A DNA stretch of 64,000 nt from Candidatus Nitrosopumilus sp. GTDB taxonomy: Archaea; Thermoproteota; Nitrososphaeria; Nitrososphaerales; Nitrosopumilaceae. Each line of letters starts with the position of its first letter. Position 1 is the stretch's first letter. This document shows, in pieces, positions 34,596-44,541 of this stretch. The translations under genes were made by a program, and so were the position numbers. The stretch is taken from assembly GCA_013215285.1 (NCBI GenBank), contig JABSRD010000001.1, positions 62,001 through 126,000 on the forward strand. The letters are read 5' to 3'. The notes below the pieces were generated by a model. That model did not search any database. It saw only the letters and a program-made list of their open reading frames with translations, and was not told where the DNA came from.

Positions 34596-35510
34596 ATGAA
34601 GTGTGATAAATGTGAAAATCAGGCAGCATATACTAGAAAGTATTCAGGTCAAAAATTATGTTCACAATGTTTCTCAAATTCTATCGTAAGAAAAACTGCA
34701 AAAACCATTTCAAAATATAATATGATAAAACATGATGAATTAGTAGCTGTTGCAGTATCTGGTGGAAAGGATTCTTTAGCGTTACTAAAAATTATTAATG
34801 AAATGGCATTAACTCATAATTTTAGAATCAAAGCAATAACAATTGATGAGGGAATTCCAGGGTATAGAGATGAGGCATTAGAAATTGTTGAAAAGTTTTG
34901 TGAAGAATTAAACGTGGAGCATAAAGTGTATGCATACAAAGATCTGTTTGAATTGACACTTGATGAAGCATTAGATTTAAGAGAAAATAAAAAGACATCC
35001 TCATGTTCAATTTGTGGTACACTAAGAAGACGCGCAATTGATTTTGCAGCAAAAGATATTGGAGCAAATGTAATTGCAACAGGACATAATCTAGACGACA
35101 CACTACAAACATTTGTGATAAACATGCTTTCAGGTGATACAACTAAGATTGGTTGGATGGATCCAGATACATCTGCAAATTCTTTAAGAAAAATAAAACC
35201 ATTTTGTGAAATATATGAATCAGAAATTGTATTTTATGCATTTACAAATGATATTCCATTTCAATCAGAACCTTGTCCACATATGGGTGAAGGAATAAGA
35301 ACAGAGATTCGTGAATTTTTAAATTCATTAGAAAATCAACATAGCGGAATTAAAAATAATTTGTATCAATCAATTCTCAAAGTATCTCAAATTGTAAAAA
35401 AATCGAATAATAAAGAAAAAATGATTTGTAAAAAATGTGGAAATGGATGTACAGGTGATGTATGTGCAGTTTGTAACATGGTTTTGAAACTAAAAGCAAA
35501 TCAAACCTAA
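34596..35510 (+). CDS. ncsA: tRNA 2-thiolation enzyme, NcsA/TtuA/Ctu1 family
   Basis: The family thiolates U34 or U54 of tRNAs using ATP and sulfur from a ubiquitin-like carrier. The 304-residue product has an N-terminal zinc finger (CDKC, CSQC), the PP-loop SGGKDSLALL near residue 53, a mid cysteine CSICG followed by TGHNLDDTLQT, and a C-terminal zinc finger (CKKCGNGC, CAVC). Position 34 versus 54 cannot be told from sequence alone. Confidence 0.9.
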   Translation: MKCDKCENQAAYTRKYSGQKLCSQCFSNSIVRKTAKTISKYNMIKHDELVAVAVSGGKDSLALLKIINEMALTHNFRIKAITIDEGIPGYRDEALEIVEKFCEELNVEHKVYAYKDLFELTLDEALDLRENKKTSSCSICGTLRRRAIDFAAKDIGANVIATGHNLDDTLQTFVINMLSGDTTKIGWMDPDTSANSLRKIKPFCEIYESEIVFYAFTNDIPFQSEPCPHMGEGIRTEIREFLNSLENQHSGIKNNLYQSILKVSQIVKKSNNKEKMICKKCGNGCTGDVCAVCNMVLKLKANQT

Positions 35511-35540
35511 TGCAAATATAACATACTTTCTTTAGAAAAA

Positions 35541-35860
35541 ATGGTAGTAGGTAGGATCAGGGTGCCAGCCGTGCCCTATTCTGAAACCGGCTATATGCAG
35601 AGATCAGTAACTGTTGGGTAAATCTCTAGATTGGTAATTCCCGCTTGGTGTGCGGAAATGAAATCACGCCGAGGCGGGTGGTTGCAGGACTAGAATTATC
35701 CGAAGGGATAACGTCTAAGACCGAACCATCGAAAGGGGTGAGGTCCGGGAGGGAGCAATCCTAAGATGGGGCATCCACGCTTCCTCGTCAACGTGGCGGA
35801 TCTTGTACGCCTTGAAATGGGGCTATTCGTCTAGACTGGAGCCAACAGAACTGCTACCAT
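35541..35860 (+). ncRNA. ffs: Signal recognition particle RNA (7S)
   Basis: The ends pair (ATGGTAG at 35541-35547 with CTACCAT at 35854-35860). Helix 8 is clear: AGGTCCGGGAGGGAGCA at about 35740-35757 with its GGAG/AGCA asymmetric loop that binds SRP54. The 5' domain has the GTGCC...GGC loops of the Alu-type fold. The length of about 320 bases fits archaeal 7S RNA. It occupies most of the gap between ncsA and the acylphosphatase gene. Confidence 0.92.
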
Positions 35861-35926
35861 TATAATTTAATTTAAAAAATAGTAAACTTGTTTTTAATTA
35901 AAAGAATAAAGAATTTTAAAAAATTG

Positions 35927-36205
35927 TTAATACAAAACATCAAACTTTGAAAATTCATTAGTAAATTTTTCATCACATATTTCTACATCTTCAACTCTTG
36001 CATTTGCGGGTCCACCATGAGCCCATTCAACAAGTCTACTAATTTTTTCTTCATCTCCTTCTAAAACGGCTTCAACACGACCGTCTTTGAGATTTTTAAC
36101 CCATCCAAAAATATTATTTTTTTTTGCCATTACTTTTAATGCTTGACGAAAAAATACACCTTGTACTTTTCCTGTCACAAAAATTCTAATTCTATTATTT
36201 GACAT
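35927..36205 (-). CDS. acyP: Acylphosphatase
   Basis: A 92-residue alpha/beta enzyme that hydrolyses acyl phosphates. The active-site arginine lies in GKVQGVFFRQ (about residues 12-21) and the asparagine in GWVKNLKDGRVEAVLEG (about 34-50), both as in the family. It is 50 bases downstream of rpl2 on the same strand. Confidence 0.94.
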   Translation of the reverse strand: MSNNRIRIFVTGKVQGVFFRQALKVMAKKNNIFGWVKNLKDGRVEAVLEGDEEKISRLVEWAHGGPANARVEDVEICDEKFTNEFSKFDVLY

Positions 36206-36255
36206 TCAAGATATATTTCAAGAAGTTACTAATCAATTTTAGGTAATAGTAGATA

Positions 36256-37008
36256 CTATCTTCTTTCTTTAATTCTAGCTCTACCAGTTTTTCTTGCAGC
36301 AATACTTCCAACCTTTGCACCAGGAGGGGCATTTCTTGAAACAGTTGAACTTTGTCCAACGTGTTGATGACGACCACCACCGTGTGGGTGAACATAGGCA
36401 GCTTGTGCAACACCTCTAACAATTGGATACTTCTTTCCTTTTGCAACAAAACTTCTCCATTTGTTACCTGCACTCATAAATGGTCTTTCACCAGCTCCTC
36501 CTCCAGCAAGAGTACCAATCATGGCTCTATTTTTTGGATTTAGAGTGGTAAATTTTCCAGAAGGTAATTTTACGGTGACACCTTCATCACCATGAGAGAA
36601 AATAGTTGCATCAGTTCCAGCTGATTTGACTATAGCACCTCCATCTCCAAAGTGCTTTTCAATATTACATACAATTGTTCCATCAGGAATGTTTTGAACA
36701 CTAATGACATTTCCTTTTTCAATTTTTGATTTTAATCCAAATTGTAAAGTTATACCTACTTTAGTTCCAAGTACTGCTGGAACATACGAAACAGAACCAT
36801 CTTCAAATCGAATTTTAGATAATGGTGCTTCTCTACCACGTTCATGAACCAAATCAATTATTTCACCTTGATGTTGTTCGGATAGTGGAAAACGAGGATA
36901 AATTGATTTTTTACCTACTTTGCCAGTAGCTGTAGATCTAAATTGATGTCCTCCACGGCCACGTCGTCTTACTAATGGTCTTTTACCCAAGTTGATAGTT
37001 ACCTCCAC
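36256..37008 (-). CDS. rpl2: 50S ribosomal protein L2
   Basis: L2 stabilises the peptidyl-transferase centre. The 250-residue product has RRRGRGGHQFRS at the N-terminus and VHPHGGGRHQHVG near residue 207, which holds the essential conserved histidine. The C-terminus is basic (AARKTGRARIKERR). It stands apart from other ribosomal genes, between acylphosphatase and the divergent cdc48, whereas L2 usually sits in the S10 operon. Confidence 0.96.
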   Translation of the reverse strand: MEVTINLGKRPLVRRRGRGGHQFRSTATGKVGKKSIYPRFPLSEQHQGEIIDLVHERGREAPLSKIRFEDGSVSYVPAVLGTKVGITLQFGLKSKIEKGNVISVQNIPDGTIVCNIEKHFGDGGAIVKSAGTDATIFSHGDEGVTVKLPSGKFTTLNPKNRAMIGTLAGGGAGERPFMSAGNKWRSFVAKGKKYPIVRGVAQAAYVHPHGGGRHQHVGQSSTVSRNAPPGAKVGSIAARKTGRARIKERR

Positions 37009-37063
37009 ATATAGGATTTTAAGCTTGTGATTGTTCTTTGTATTTTGAGAAAATTACCACAAA

Positions 37064-37071
37064 GGTATAAA
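37064..37071 (+). promoter_or_regulatory. TATA box of cdc48
   Basis: GGTATAAA lies about 27 bases before the ATG at 37095, the spacing expected for a leaderless archaeal transcript. It supports that start. Confidence 0.55.
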
Positions 37072-37094
37072 GATTAGACAGCAGACTTTTCAAT

Positions 37095-39281
37095 ATGAGT
37101 CAAAATGCGCTTTCTCTCAAAGTACTTGAAGCATATACTAGAGATGTTGGAAGAGGAGTAGCAAGAATTGATTATGATTCTATGGATACTCTAAATGCAT
37201 CTACAGGCGATGTAATAGAAATTAAAGGTAAAAGAAGAACAGTTGCAAAATGTCTTCCGCTATATCCATCTGATGAAGGGAAAGGGATTATCAGAATTGA
37301 TGGACTTGGTAGAAATAATTCAGGAATTGCAATTGGAGATACAGTTTCAGTTAGAAAAATTAAAGCCGTTGCTGCTGAAAAAGTAGTAGTTGCACCACTA
37401 GAAGCAATACCTCCAATTGATGAAAGATATCTTGCTGATGCTTTAGAAAGTGTTCCTTTGATTAAAGGAGATAATGTAATGGTTCCATATTTTGGTGGAC
37501 GTTTAACTTTTCAAATTATAGGAGTAACACCAGCAGATGATGCAGTTCTAGTTACTCAAAAGACAGTGTTCCATATTGCAGAAAAAGGTGAAACATTACG
37601 TGGTGTTCCACAAGTCACCTATGAAGACATTGGAGGAATTGCAGATGAAATAAAGAAAGTAAGAGAAATGATTGAACTTCCATTAAGACATCCAGAAATT
37701 TTTGAAAAATTAGGAATTGAAGCACCGAAAGGAGTTTTACTATATGGTCCTCCGGGAACTGGTAAAACATTACTTGCAAAAGCAGTAGCAAATGAAAGTA
37801 ATGCACATTTTATCAGTATTTCAGGTCCAGAAATTATGAGTAAATTTTATGGTGAAAGTGAGGCAAGATTAAGAGAAATTTTCAAAGAGGCAAGAGAAAA
37901 ATCACCATCAATCATATTTGTTGATGAAATTGACTCTATTGCACCAAAAAGAGAAGAAGTTACAGGGGAAGTTGAACGAAGAGTCGTTTCTCAAATGTTA
38001 TCATTAATGGATGGATTAGAGGCAAGAGGTAAAGTAATCGTTATTGCTGCAACAAATAGACCAAACGCAATTGATCCTGCACTTAGACGACCAGGAAGAT
38101 TTGATAGAGAAATTGAGATCAAAGTTCCAGATAAAAGAGGACGGAAAGACATACTTGCAATTCACAGCAGAAACATGCCGTTAACAGATGATGTCAATAT
38201 GGATAAACTTGCATCAGTAAGTCACGGATATGTTGGTGCAGATTTAGAATATCTTTGTAAAGAGGCTGCAATGAAATGTCTGAGAAGATTATTACCTGTT
38301 CTTGATTTACAAGAAGAGAAATTATCTCCAGAAACTTTGGATAAATTAATTGTAAACGGTGATGACTTTTCAAAAGCACTAGTTGAAGTAGTGCCATCTG
38401 GAATGAGGGAAGTTTTCATTGAAAATCCAGATGTAAAATGGGATGATGTTGGGGGTTTAGATGATGTTAAACGAGAATTACAAGAAGCTGTTGAATGGCC
38501 AATGAAATATCCAGGTCTTTATGATAAACTAGGTCATAAAATGCCAAGAGGTATTCTACTTCATGGTCCTAGTGGCACAGGAAAAACATTACTTGCAAAA
38601 GCAGTTGCTACAGAAAGTGAAGCAAATTTTGTTTCAGTAAGAGGTCCTGAACTTTTATCAAAATGGGTAGGAGAATCTGAAAGAGGTATTAGAGAAATTT
38701 TCAAGAGAGCACGTCAATCTGCTCCATGTGTTATTTTCTTTGATGAAATTGATTCAATAGCACCAATCAGAGGAGCGGGAGGAGAAACTCAAGTAAGTGA
38801 AAGAGTTGTCAGTCAATTACTTACAGAATTAGACGGTATGGAAAATATGCATGGTGTTATTGTTTTAGCTGCAACAAACAGAGCAGATATGATTGATCCT
38901 GCATTGTTAAGACCAGGAAGATTTGATAAAATTATTCAAATTCCACTTCCAGACAAAAAAAGTAGGAAGAGTATATTAAAAATTAGTTCTGAAGATATTC
39001 CAATAATTCAAGATGGAACAGATGAACAACGTGTAGATTTCGATAAACTTTCAGAAATGACTGATGGACTTAGTGGTGCAGATACAGCAGCTATTGCAAA
39101 TACTGCAGTTTCCTTAGTTATTCATGAATTTTTAGATAAACACCCAGATGTCAAAGATATTGAAAAACAGAGTATAGATGCTGAAGTAACTATGAAACAC
39201 TTTGAGGAATCAGTAAAGAAAGTCAGAGAACAAAAGGATCTCAAACTAGGTGAAAAATTAGTAGCTTCCTATTACAGGTAG
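37095..39281 (+). CDS. cdc48: Cdc48/VCP-like AAA ATPase
   Basis: A 728-residue unfoldase with an N-terminal double-psi barrel, then two AAA rings. D1 has GPPGTGKT near residue 218 and [11 protein letters not shown]2 has GPSGTGKT near 492, with Ser where Pro is usual, and [11 protein letters not shown]. Both carry arginine-finger regions (RRPGRFD and LRPGRFD). The last three residues YYR fit the HbYX-type tail that docks on 20S proteasomes, so it probably feeds substrates to the proteasome. gatD follows after 32 bases. Confidence 0.95.
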   Translation: MSQNALSLKVLEAYTRDVGRGVARIDYDSMDTLNASTGDVIEIKGKRRTVAKCLPLYPSDEGKGIIRIDGLGRNNSGIAIGDTVSVRKIKAVAAEKVVVAPLEAIPPIDERYLADALESVPLIKGDNVMVPYFGGRLTFQIIGVTPADDAVLVTQKTVFHIAEKGETLRGVPQVTYEDIGGIADEIKKVREMIELPLRHPEIFEKLGIEAPKGVLLYGPPGTGKTLLAKAVANESNAHFISISGPEIMSKFYGESEARLREIFKEAREKSPSIIFVDEIDSIAPKREEVTGEVERRVVSQMLSLMDGLEARGKVIVIAATNRPNAIDPALRRPGRFDREIEIKVPDKRGRKDILAIHSRNMPLTDDVNMDKLASVSHGYVGADLEYLCKEAAMKCLRRLLPVLDLQEEKLSPETLDKLIVNGDDFSKALVEVVPSGMREVFIENPDVKWDDVGGLDDVKRELQEAVEWPMKYPGLYDKLGHKMPRGILLHGPSGTGKTLLAKAVATESEANFVSVRGPELLSKWVGESERGIREIFKRARQSAPCVIFFDEIDSIAPIRGAGGETQVSERVVSQLLTELDGMENMHGVIVLAATNRADMIDPALLRPGRFDKIIQIPLPDKKSRKSILKISSEDIPIIQDGTDEQRVDFDKLSEMTDGLSGADTAAIANTAVSLVIHEFLDKHPDVKDIEKQSIDAEVTMKHFEESVKKVREQKDLKLGEKLVASYYR

Positions 39282-39313
39282 TTTTAATAAAATAACAAAT
39301 CTAATTCTCATAA

Positions 39314-40603
39314 ATGTCGGAATATAGAGGATATAATGGTGATTCATTAAAATTCCTTAAAGTAAATCAAATTACAGTTGGAGATTCAGTAAAGATTCTA
39401 TCAGATATTACTTATTCAGGCATAATCATGCCAAGATACGAACACAGTGATGACAAACATATTGTTTTAAAATTAAAAAGTGGTTACAATATTGGTTTAG
39501 AAATTGAAAAGATTGAAAAAGTAGAGAAAACTGAAGGACTTCAAAAAATTATAGAAAAAGATGAAAAAGTAGAGAAAACTGAAGGACTTCAAAAAATTTT
39601 ATTGTTGTCTACTGGTGGAACAATTGCAAGTAAAATTGATTATAGAACAGGTGCAGTAACTCCAGTACTAACTGCAGAAGAATTAAATTCTTCAGTTCCA
39701 GAACTTGCAAAAATTGCCAACATTGATGCAGAAGTTTTATTTTCAGAATATTCTGAAAATATAATGCCTGAACATTGGTTAAAAATTGCTGAAAAAATTA
39801 ATGAGTATTCAAAATCAGATTATTCAGGAATAATTATTGCACATGGAACAGACACCATGCATTATACATCATCTTTTCTTTCGTTTGCACTTGCAGGATT
39901 TCCCATTCCAATCGTATTGGTAGGATCACAAAGATCATCAGATCGTGCATCATCAGATGCAGCACTTAATTTGATTGGAGCTACAAAGTTTATCATAGAA
40001 AATAACACAAAAGGGGTTTACATTGTTATGCATCAAGATGAAAATGATGATACAATCGCATGTCATTTAGGAACAAGAGTAAGGAAAAACCACACAAGCA
40101 AAAGAGGTGCATTTCAAACAATTGGCGACAATCCAGCATTTATAATTACAGAAAATCAAATACAAAAAAATATTTCAAAAGATTTTTTTCAAGTTAATGA
40201 ATTCAATCCAAAAATTAATCTAGATACTAAAGTGGCATTGATAAAATATCATCCAGGATATGATCCCAAATTACTAAACCAAATTATTGATAATGGATAT
40301 AGAGGAATAATTTTTGAAGGAACAGGATTAGGACATATTGGAAAAATAATGTATGAAAGCGTGAAAAAAGCAAATGAAAAAGGAATTTTCTTAGGTATGA
40401 CATCCCAATGTATCGATGGTAGAATTGGAATGACAGTTTATGAAAGTGGTCGTGATTTACTTGATTTAGGCATAATTCCTTTAGAAAATATGATTCCAGA
40501 AGTGGCATTGGTAAAAGCAATGTGGGCTATAGGAAATTCTCAAAATACGGAGGAAGTAAAGAAAATTATGTTACAAAATATTGCATCAGAATTAACAAAT
40601 TAA
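39314..40603 (+). CDS. gatD: Glu-tRNA(Gln) amidotransferase subunit D
   Basis: GatD is the asparaginase-like subunit that frees ammonia from amide donors, for GatE to convert Glu-tRNA(Gln) to Gln-tRNA(Gln). The 429-residue product has an N-terminal Tudor-like domain (residues 1-65), a linker carrying a 16-residue duplication, then the asparaginase fold: LLLSTGGTIASKIDYRTGAVTP, IIAHGTDTMHYTSS with the second catalytic Thr, and GSQRSSDRASSDA. gatE starts 11 bases later. Confidence 0.95.
   Translation: MSEYRGYNGDSLKFLKVNQITVGDSVKILSDITYSGIIMPRYEHSDDKHIVLKLKSGYNIGLEIEKIEKVEKTEGLQKIIEKDEKVEKTEGLQKILLLSTGGTIASKIDYRTGAVTPVLTAEELNSSVPELAKIANIDAEVLFSEYSENIMPEHWLKIAEKINEYSKSDYSGIIIAHGTDTMHYTSSFLSFALAGFPIPIVLVGSQRSSDRASSDAALNLIGATKFIIENNTKGVYIVMHQDENDDTIACHLGTRVRKNHTSKRGAFQTIGDNPAFIITENQIQKNISKDFFQVNEFNPKINLDTKVALIKYHPGYDPKLLNQIIDNGYRGIIFEGTGLGHIGKIMYESVKKANEKGIFLGMTSQCIDGRIGMTVYESGRDLLDLGIIPLENMIPEVALVKAMWAIGNSQNTEEVKKIMLQNIASELTN
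39515..39598 (+). repeat. 48-base in-frame tandem duplication in gatD
   Basis: The same 36 bases occur at 39515-39550 and 39563-39598, giving a 48-base (16-codon) period. The protein reads EKVEKTEGLQKI twice, in the linker between the Tudor-like and asparaginase domains. The exact identity of the copies suggests a recent event. Confidence 0.9.
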
Positions 40604-40614
40604 AGAGGGATATT

Positions 40615-42537
40615 ATGTCAGAATTTTCAATAAATACTGTAGGAGTAAAAGTTGGATTAGAAATTCATCAACAATTAGCAACCAACAAAAAATTATTTTG
40701 TAATTGTACCCCAATTGACACTGAAGAATATTCTATAAAATTTCAAAGAAAATTACGAGCAGCAAAAAGTGAATTAGGTGAATATGATCCAGCTGCATTA
40801 TTTGAAAAATCAAAATTAAAATCAATATCATATTATGCAAATCCAGAAAGTAGTTGTCTAGTAGAACAAGATGAAGAGCCCCCTCATCAATTAGATGAAG
40901 ATGCTAAAAAAATTTCATTGATTATTGCTTCTGCATTAAAATCAGAAATTTTTAGTGAAATTTATCCAATGAGAAAAACTGTAATTGATGGTTCAAACAC
41001 AACAGGATTTCAACGTACAATGTTAATTTCACAAGGAGGAAGTTATGAAGTTGAAGGAACTAGAATAGGAATTCAATCTATTTGTCTTGAAGAAGATGCA
41101 GCAAAAAATTTAGGAGATGATGGTTCAATTAGAAAATTTGGATTAGAACGTTTAGGAATTCCACTAGTAGAAATTGCTACAGAACCATTTGAAGTAGAAC
41201 CACAAAAAATTAAAAAAATTGCTTTAGCATTAGGACGAATTTTACGAAGTACAAAAAAGGTGAAAAGAGGTTTAGGATCAATTAGACAAGATGTTAATGT
41301 TTCAATTAGAGAAGGAGGAGTAGTAATTGAGGTAAAAGGAGTACAACAGTTAGATCAATTAGAAAAAGTAGTAGAATATGAGGCTAAAAGGCAACAAGGA
41401 TTGTTAGAAATTTCAAAAAGAATTCAAGAAAAAAATTGGAGACATAATGAAAATGAAGACAGAAAAGACATTACATTACAATTTTCAAAATGTAAATCAA
41501 AGATTATTCAGAATGCTATAAAGAAAAATCATAAAATTTTTTCCATATCTTTTAAAAATATGGCTGGAATGTTTGGATATTCACCATATGAAGGCATAAG
41601 ATTAGGTAAGGAGGTTGCAGAATTAGTTAGGTTTTTTGGAATTGGCGGTGTTTTTCATTCAGATGAATTGCCAAACTATGGAGTAGAAGAATCAGATTTA
41701 GAAGGATTGAAAAAATTTGTAGAGATTAAAGAAAATGATGCATTTTTGATTTTAGCTTGTCCTGAGGAAAAAATGCACACCATAGTAGATCAAATTATTT
41801 TAAGAATTGAATATATCAAAGATCACGGAATTCCAATAGATACAAGATTAGCTACTGTAAATGGGGAAACAAAATTTCTACGTCCAAGACCAGGAGCAGC
41901 AAGAATGTATCCTGAAACAGATATCCCACCAATAATTATATCAAAAAAAGAATTAGAAAATGCCAAGGAAAATATTCCCAAATCCTGGGATGAGTCCATT
42001 TCTGAATTACAAACAAAATATGAAATAAATTCACAACTAGCAGAACAAATTTTTGATTCACGATATATTGAATTATTTGAAAATATCATTCAAAAAAGAA
42101 CTTCTCAAGATGGAAAAGCTGATGCAACATTTACTTCATCAGTATTATGTTCAACCATTCCAAGTCTTGAAAGAAAAGGACTAGATTCTAAATTATTAAA
42201 GAATGATGAAATTGAAAAAGCATTTCAATTATTAGATGAAGGAAAAATTGCCAAAGAATCAATAGATATGATTTTTGAAAATATTATGGCAGGTAAATCA
42301 AAAACAATCCAAGAAGCGATGAAAAATGCTTCAATTGAGGCTGTGAATGAATCAGATTTAGAAGAAATCATTAAAAAAATAGTTGAAAATAATCAAGAAA
42401 TTGTTAAAAATCAAAAAGAAAGAGCAGTAGGACCACTCATGGGAATTGCCATGAAGGAATTAAGAGGTAAAGCCTCTGGGGAAATGGTAAATAATCTTCT
42501 TTTAGAAAACATCAAGAAGATGTTAAAGAGTATTTGA
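40615..42537 (+). CDS. gatE: Glu-tRNA(Gln) amidotransferase subunit E
   Basis: GatE activates the glutamyl group and accepts ammonia from GatD. The 640-residue product has VGLEIHQQLATNKKLFC at the start, the GatB-like cradle (PLVEIATEP, GSIRQDVNVSIREG), an AspRS-type insertion near residues 300-420, and the C-terminal YqeY-like tail that binds tRNA. I use the ATG at 40615, with GAGGG a few bases before it. The frame upstream overlaps gatD and is not conserved-looking. Confidence 0.95.
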   Translation: MSEFSINTVGVKVGLEIHQQLATNKKLFCNCTPIDTEEYSIKFQRKLRAAKSELGEYDPAALFEKSKLKSISYYANPESSCLVEQDEEPPHQLDEDAKKISLIIASALKSEIFSEIYPMRKTVIDGSNTTGFQRTMLISQGGSYEVEGTRIGIQSICLEEDAAKNLGDDGSIRKFGLERLGIPLVEIATEPFEVEPQKIKKIALALGRILRSTKKVKRGLGSIRQDVNVSIREGGVVIEVKGVQQLDQLEKVVEYEAKRQQGLLEISKRIQEKNWRHNENEDRKDITLQFSKCKSKIIQNAIKKNHKIFSISFKNMAGMFGYSPYEGIRLGKEVAELVRFFGIGGVFHSDELPNYGVEESDLEGLKKFVEIKENDAFLILACPEEKMHTIVDQIILRIEYIKDHGIPIDTRLATVNGETKFLRPRPGAARMYPETDIPPIIISKKELENAKENIPKSWDESISELQTKYEINSQLAEQIFDSRYIELFENIIQKRTSQDGKADATFTSSVLCSTIPSLERKGLDSKLLKNDEIEKAFQLLDEGKIAKESIDMIFENIMAGKSKTIQEAMKNASIEAVNESDLEEIIKKIVENNQEIVKNQKERAVGPLMGIAMKELRGKASGEMVNNLLLENIKKMLKSI

Positions 42538-42544
42538 TTAAAGA

Positions 42545-42629
42545 TGCGGGAAGTGGGATTTGAACCCACGAACTCCTAGAAGATAAGGATCTGAACCTTA
42601 CACCGTTGACCAGGCTGGGTGACTCCCGC
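42545..42629 (-). tRNA. tRNA-Leu (CAG)
   Basis: The acceptor GCGGGAG at 42629-42623 pairs with TTCCCGC, and the discriminator A is at 42545. The anticodon stem TAAGG/CCTTA frames TTCAGAT, giving anticodon CAG. A long variable arm (TCTTCTAGGAGT) marks a class II leucine tRNA. The T arm is GTGGG-TTCAAAT-CCCAC. CCA is not encoded. Confidence 0.94.
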
Positions 42630-42705
42630 ATTGTGAATTTTTAAAATCTAGAATAAGTTTCTTTATTACACATTAAACAAGTACATCAAATAACTTAGTG
42701 AGAAA

Positions 42706-42870
42706 ATGGAATTCAGAGAAGTATATTGTACAAATTGTAAAAAAATACTTGGTCGTTATAATATTAAATTTTATAACGAAAATAAAATAGAAGAAATATT
42801 AAAAACAGATCATTCTATTCATATTAGAAGTGGACATCTAGTATACATTAGAAAATTTGTAAAAAATTAA
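42706..42870 (+). CDS. Small CxxC protein (54 aa)
   Basis: An ATG at 42706 opens a 54-residue frame starting MEFREVYCTNCKKILGRYN, with a single CxxC and a basic C-terminus (YIRKFVKN). It resembles half of a zinc knuckle and might dimerise around a metal. Its stop overlaps by four bases the stop of the convergent HAD gene. Function is unknown. Confidence 0.55.
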   Translation: MEFREVYCTNCKKILGRYNIKFYNENKIEEILKTDHSIHIRSGHLVYIRKFVKN

Positions 42871-43406
42871 TTTAATTTAATTATTTCAATTGCTTCTGAA
42901 AGATTAGAAATCCTATGTATTCGATCTTCTGAAATATGCTTATTCCATGGTTGTGAATACAGAATTATTTTTTTGTTATGTTTAAGAAAATTAGATGCAT
43001 TTAGAGGTGAATCATCAATAAATACATCATAATCTAAATCAGCTTTCATCGGTCCATCAATTACTGACACATAATTGTCATATAAAATATCATGATAACT
43101 TAACCAAGATTTGACAAAAGAATCAGTAGAACGTTCCCTTGCAGTAACAATATCCACTTGACCAAGATTTGAAAGGTTTTTTGTAACAGATGATAAATTA
43201 TTTTCAGTTGTAGGGATTGAATTCCAATTTTTCCAACAAGAACTTAATTCTGCATAAAAATCATAACGATTAATTTCAAATTTTTTCCAAAAATTCCAAT
43301 CAGTTATATCATTTTTAGATATTTTTGGTCTGATTGTATTACTAAAATTTAACCAAGATTCTATTACATCTGCAAGTACACCATCAACATCTAAAGCAAT
43401 TTTCAT
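42867..43406 (-). CDS. HAD-superfamily 5'-nucleotidase-like phosphatase
   Basis: The 179-residue product has HAD motif I at the start (ALDVDGVLADV), VDIVTARERS as motif II, a Lys in the MKADLDYD area, and the final acidic motif VFIDDSP. This matches the 5'(3')-deoxyribonucleotidase (NT5C) branch. It is the last gene of the chaperone operon, seven bases after dnaJ. Substrate unproven. Confidence 0.8.
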   Translation of the reverse strand: MKIALDVDGVLADVIESWLNFSNTIRPKISKNDITDWNFWKKFEINRYDFYAELSSCWKNWNSIPTTENNLSSVTKNLSNLGQVDIVTARERSTDSFVKSWLSYHDILYDNYVSVIDGPMKADLDYDVFIDDSPLNASNFLKHNKKIILYSQPWNKHISEDRIHRISNLSEAIEIIKLN

Positions 43407-43412
43407 TTTTAA

Positions 43413-44492
43413 TCAGTCATTAATTTTTTGGAATTCATTAAGAAGGTTTTTTTGATCTTTATTGAGTTTTTTAGGAATATTTACCACAATTCTAACATAT
43501 TGATCACCTGTACCTCTAGAATTAATGTGGGTAACTCCTTTTCCTTTTAATTTGATAATAGTATTTGGTTGACTACCAGAATTAACCTTAATTTTTTCTG
43601 TACCTTTCAAAGTTGGAATAACAATATCACAACCTAATGCAGCATCAATCATTGAGATGTCATGATCATAAAAAATATCTTTTCCATCTCTATTGAATAT
43701 ACGATGAGGTTGTACTCTAACTCTGACAATTAAATCACCATTAACACCATCAGGAACTTCATTTCCTTCTTCTTGAACAGTATAATCACCTGAATCAATT
43801 CCAGGTGGAATTTCAAAAGTAACTTTTTTGGTACCTTTTTTTCTTCCTTGTCCTTTACATTCACCACATGGAGTTTCAATTATAGATCCTTGACCTCTAC
43901 AAGTAGGACAAAGTGCAGCTGTTACAAATGAAGCAAATCCCATATTACGAGTTTGCCTTACTTGTCCTTGACCACTACATGTTCTACATGTAGTTTTGAT
44001 AGTTCCAGATTTACAACCAGATCCTTTACAAATATCACATTGAATTTGTTTTTGTAAATCAATTTCGATTTTTTTGCCATTTAGAACATCTTCTAATGTT
44101 ACCGAAGTTTCATAGAGAATATCAGAACCTCGTTGTTGACCAAATCCACCACCGCTACGTCCAAAAATGGATTCAAAAATAGAGTCAAATCCACTGCCAC
44201 TACGTCCAAAAATATCACTGAAGTCTCCACGTGCTCCTTGAAAAATATCATCACTAGAATATCTACCATCAACACCGGCATGACCATGTTGATCATAGAG
44301 TTGTCTTTTTTCAGTATTTGAAAGAACAGCATATGCCTCAGAAATTTCTTTAAAATGTTCTGGGGCATCTGAAGAATTATTACGGTCAGGATGGAATTTT
44401 AATGCTAATTTTCTATATTGTTTTTTTATTTCATCAGTAGAAAATGTTTTAGAAACTCCTAAAACTTCATAATAATCTCGTTTTGCACTCAT
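43413..44492 (-). CDS. dnaJ: Chaperone DnaJ (Hsp40)
   Basis: DnaJ stimulates DnaK ATPase and delivers clients. The 359-residue product has a J domain with the essential HPD (KFHPDRNN, residues about 30-37), a G/F-like region with several GRSG(S/G)GF steps, four CxxCxGxG zinc repeats ([32 protein letters not shown]) and a client-binding C-terminus. It follows dnaK by 49 bases. Confidence 0.96.
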   Translation of the reverse strand: MSAKRDYYEVLGVSKTFSTDEIKKQYRKLALKFHPDRNNSSDAPEHFKEISEAYAVLSNTEKRQLYDQHGHAGVDGRYSSDDIFQGARGDFSDIFGRSGSGFDSIFESIFGRSGGGFGQQRGSDILYETSVTLEDVLNGKKIEIDLQKQIQCDICKGSGCKSGTIKTTCRTCSGQGQVRQTRNMGFASFVTAALCPTCRGQGSIIETPCGECKGQGRKKGTKKVTFEIPPGIDSGDYTVQEEGNEVPDGVNGDLIVRVRVQPHRIFNRDGKDIFYDHDISMIDAALGCDIVIPTLKGTEKIKVNSGSQPNTIIKLKGKGVTHINSRGTGDQYVRIVVNIPKKLNKDQKNLLNEFQKIND

Positions 44493-44541
44493 GAATTATT
44501 CCTTTATCATAATTATAGTATAAATGATTGAATTTGAAAAA

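Noticed and set aside
40522-40614. Longer N-terminus for gatE starting inside gatD
   Set aside because: The extra residues lie over the gatD coding end in another frame, and a ribosome-site-like GAGGG precedes the ATG at 40615.
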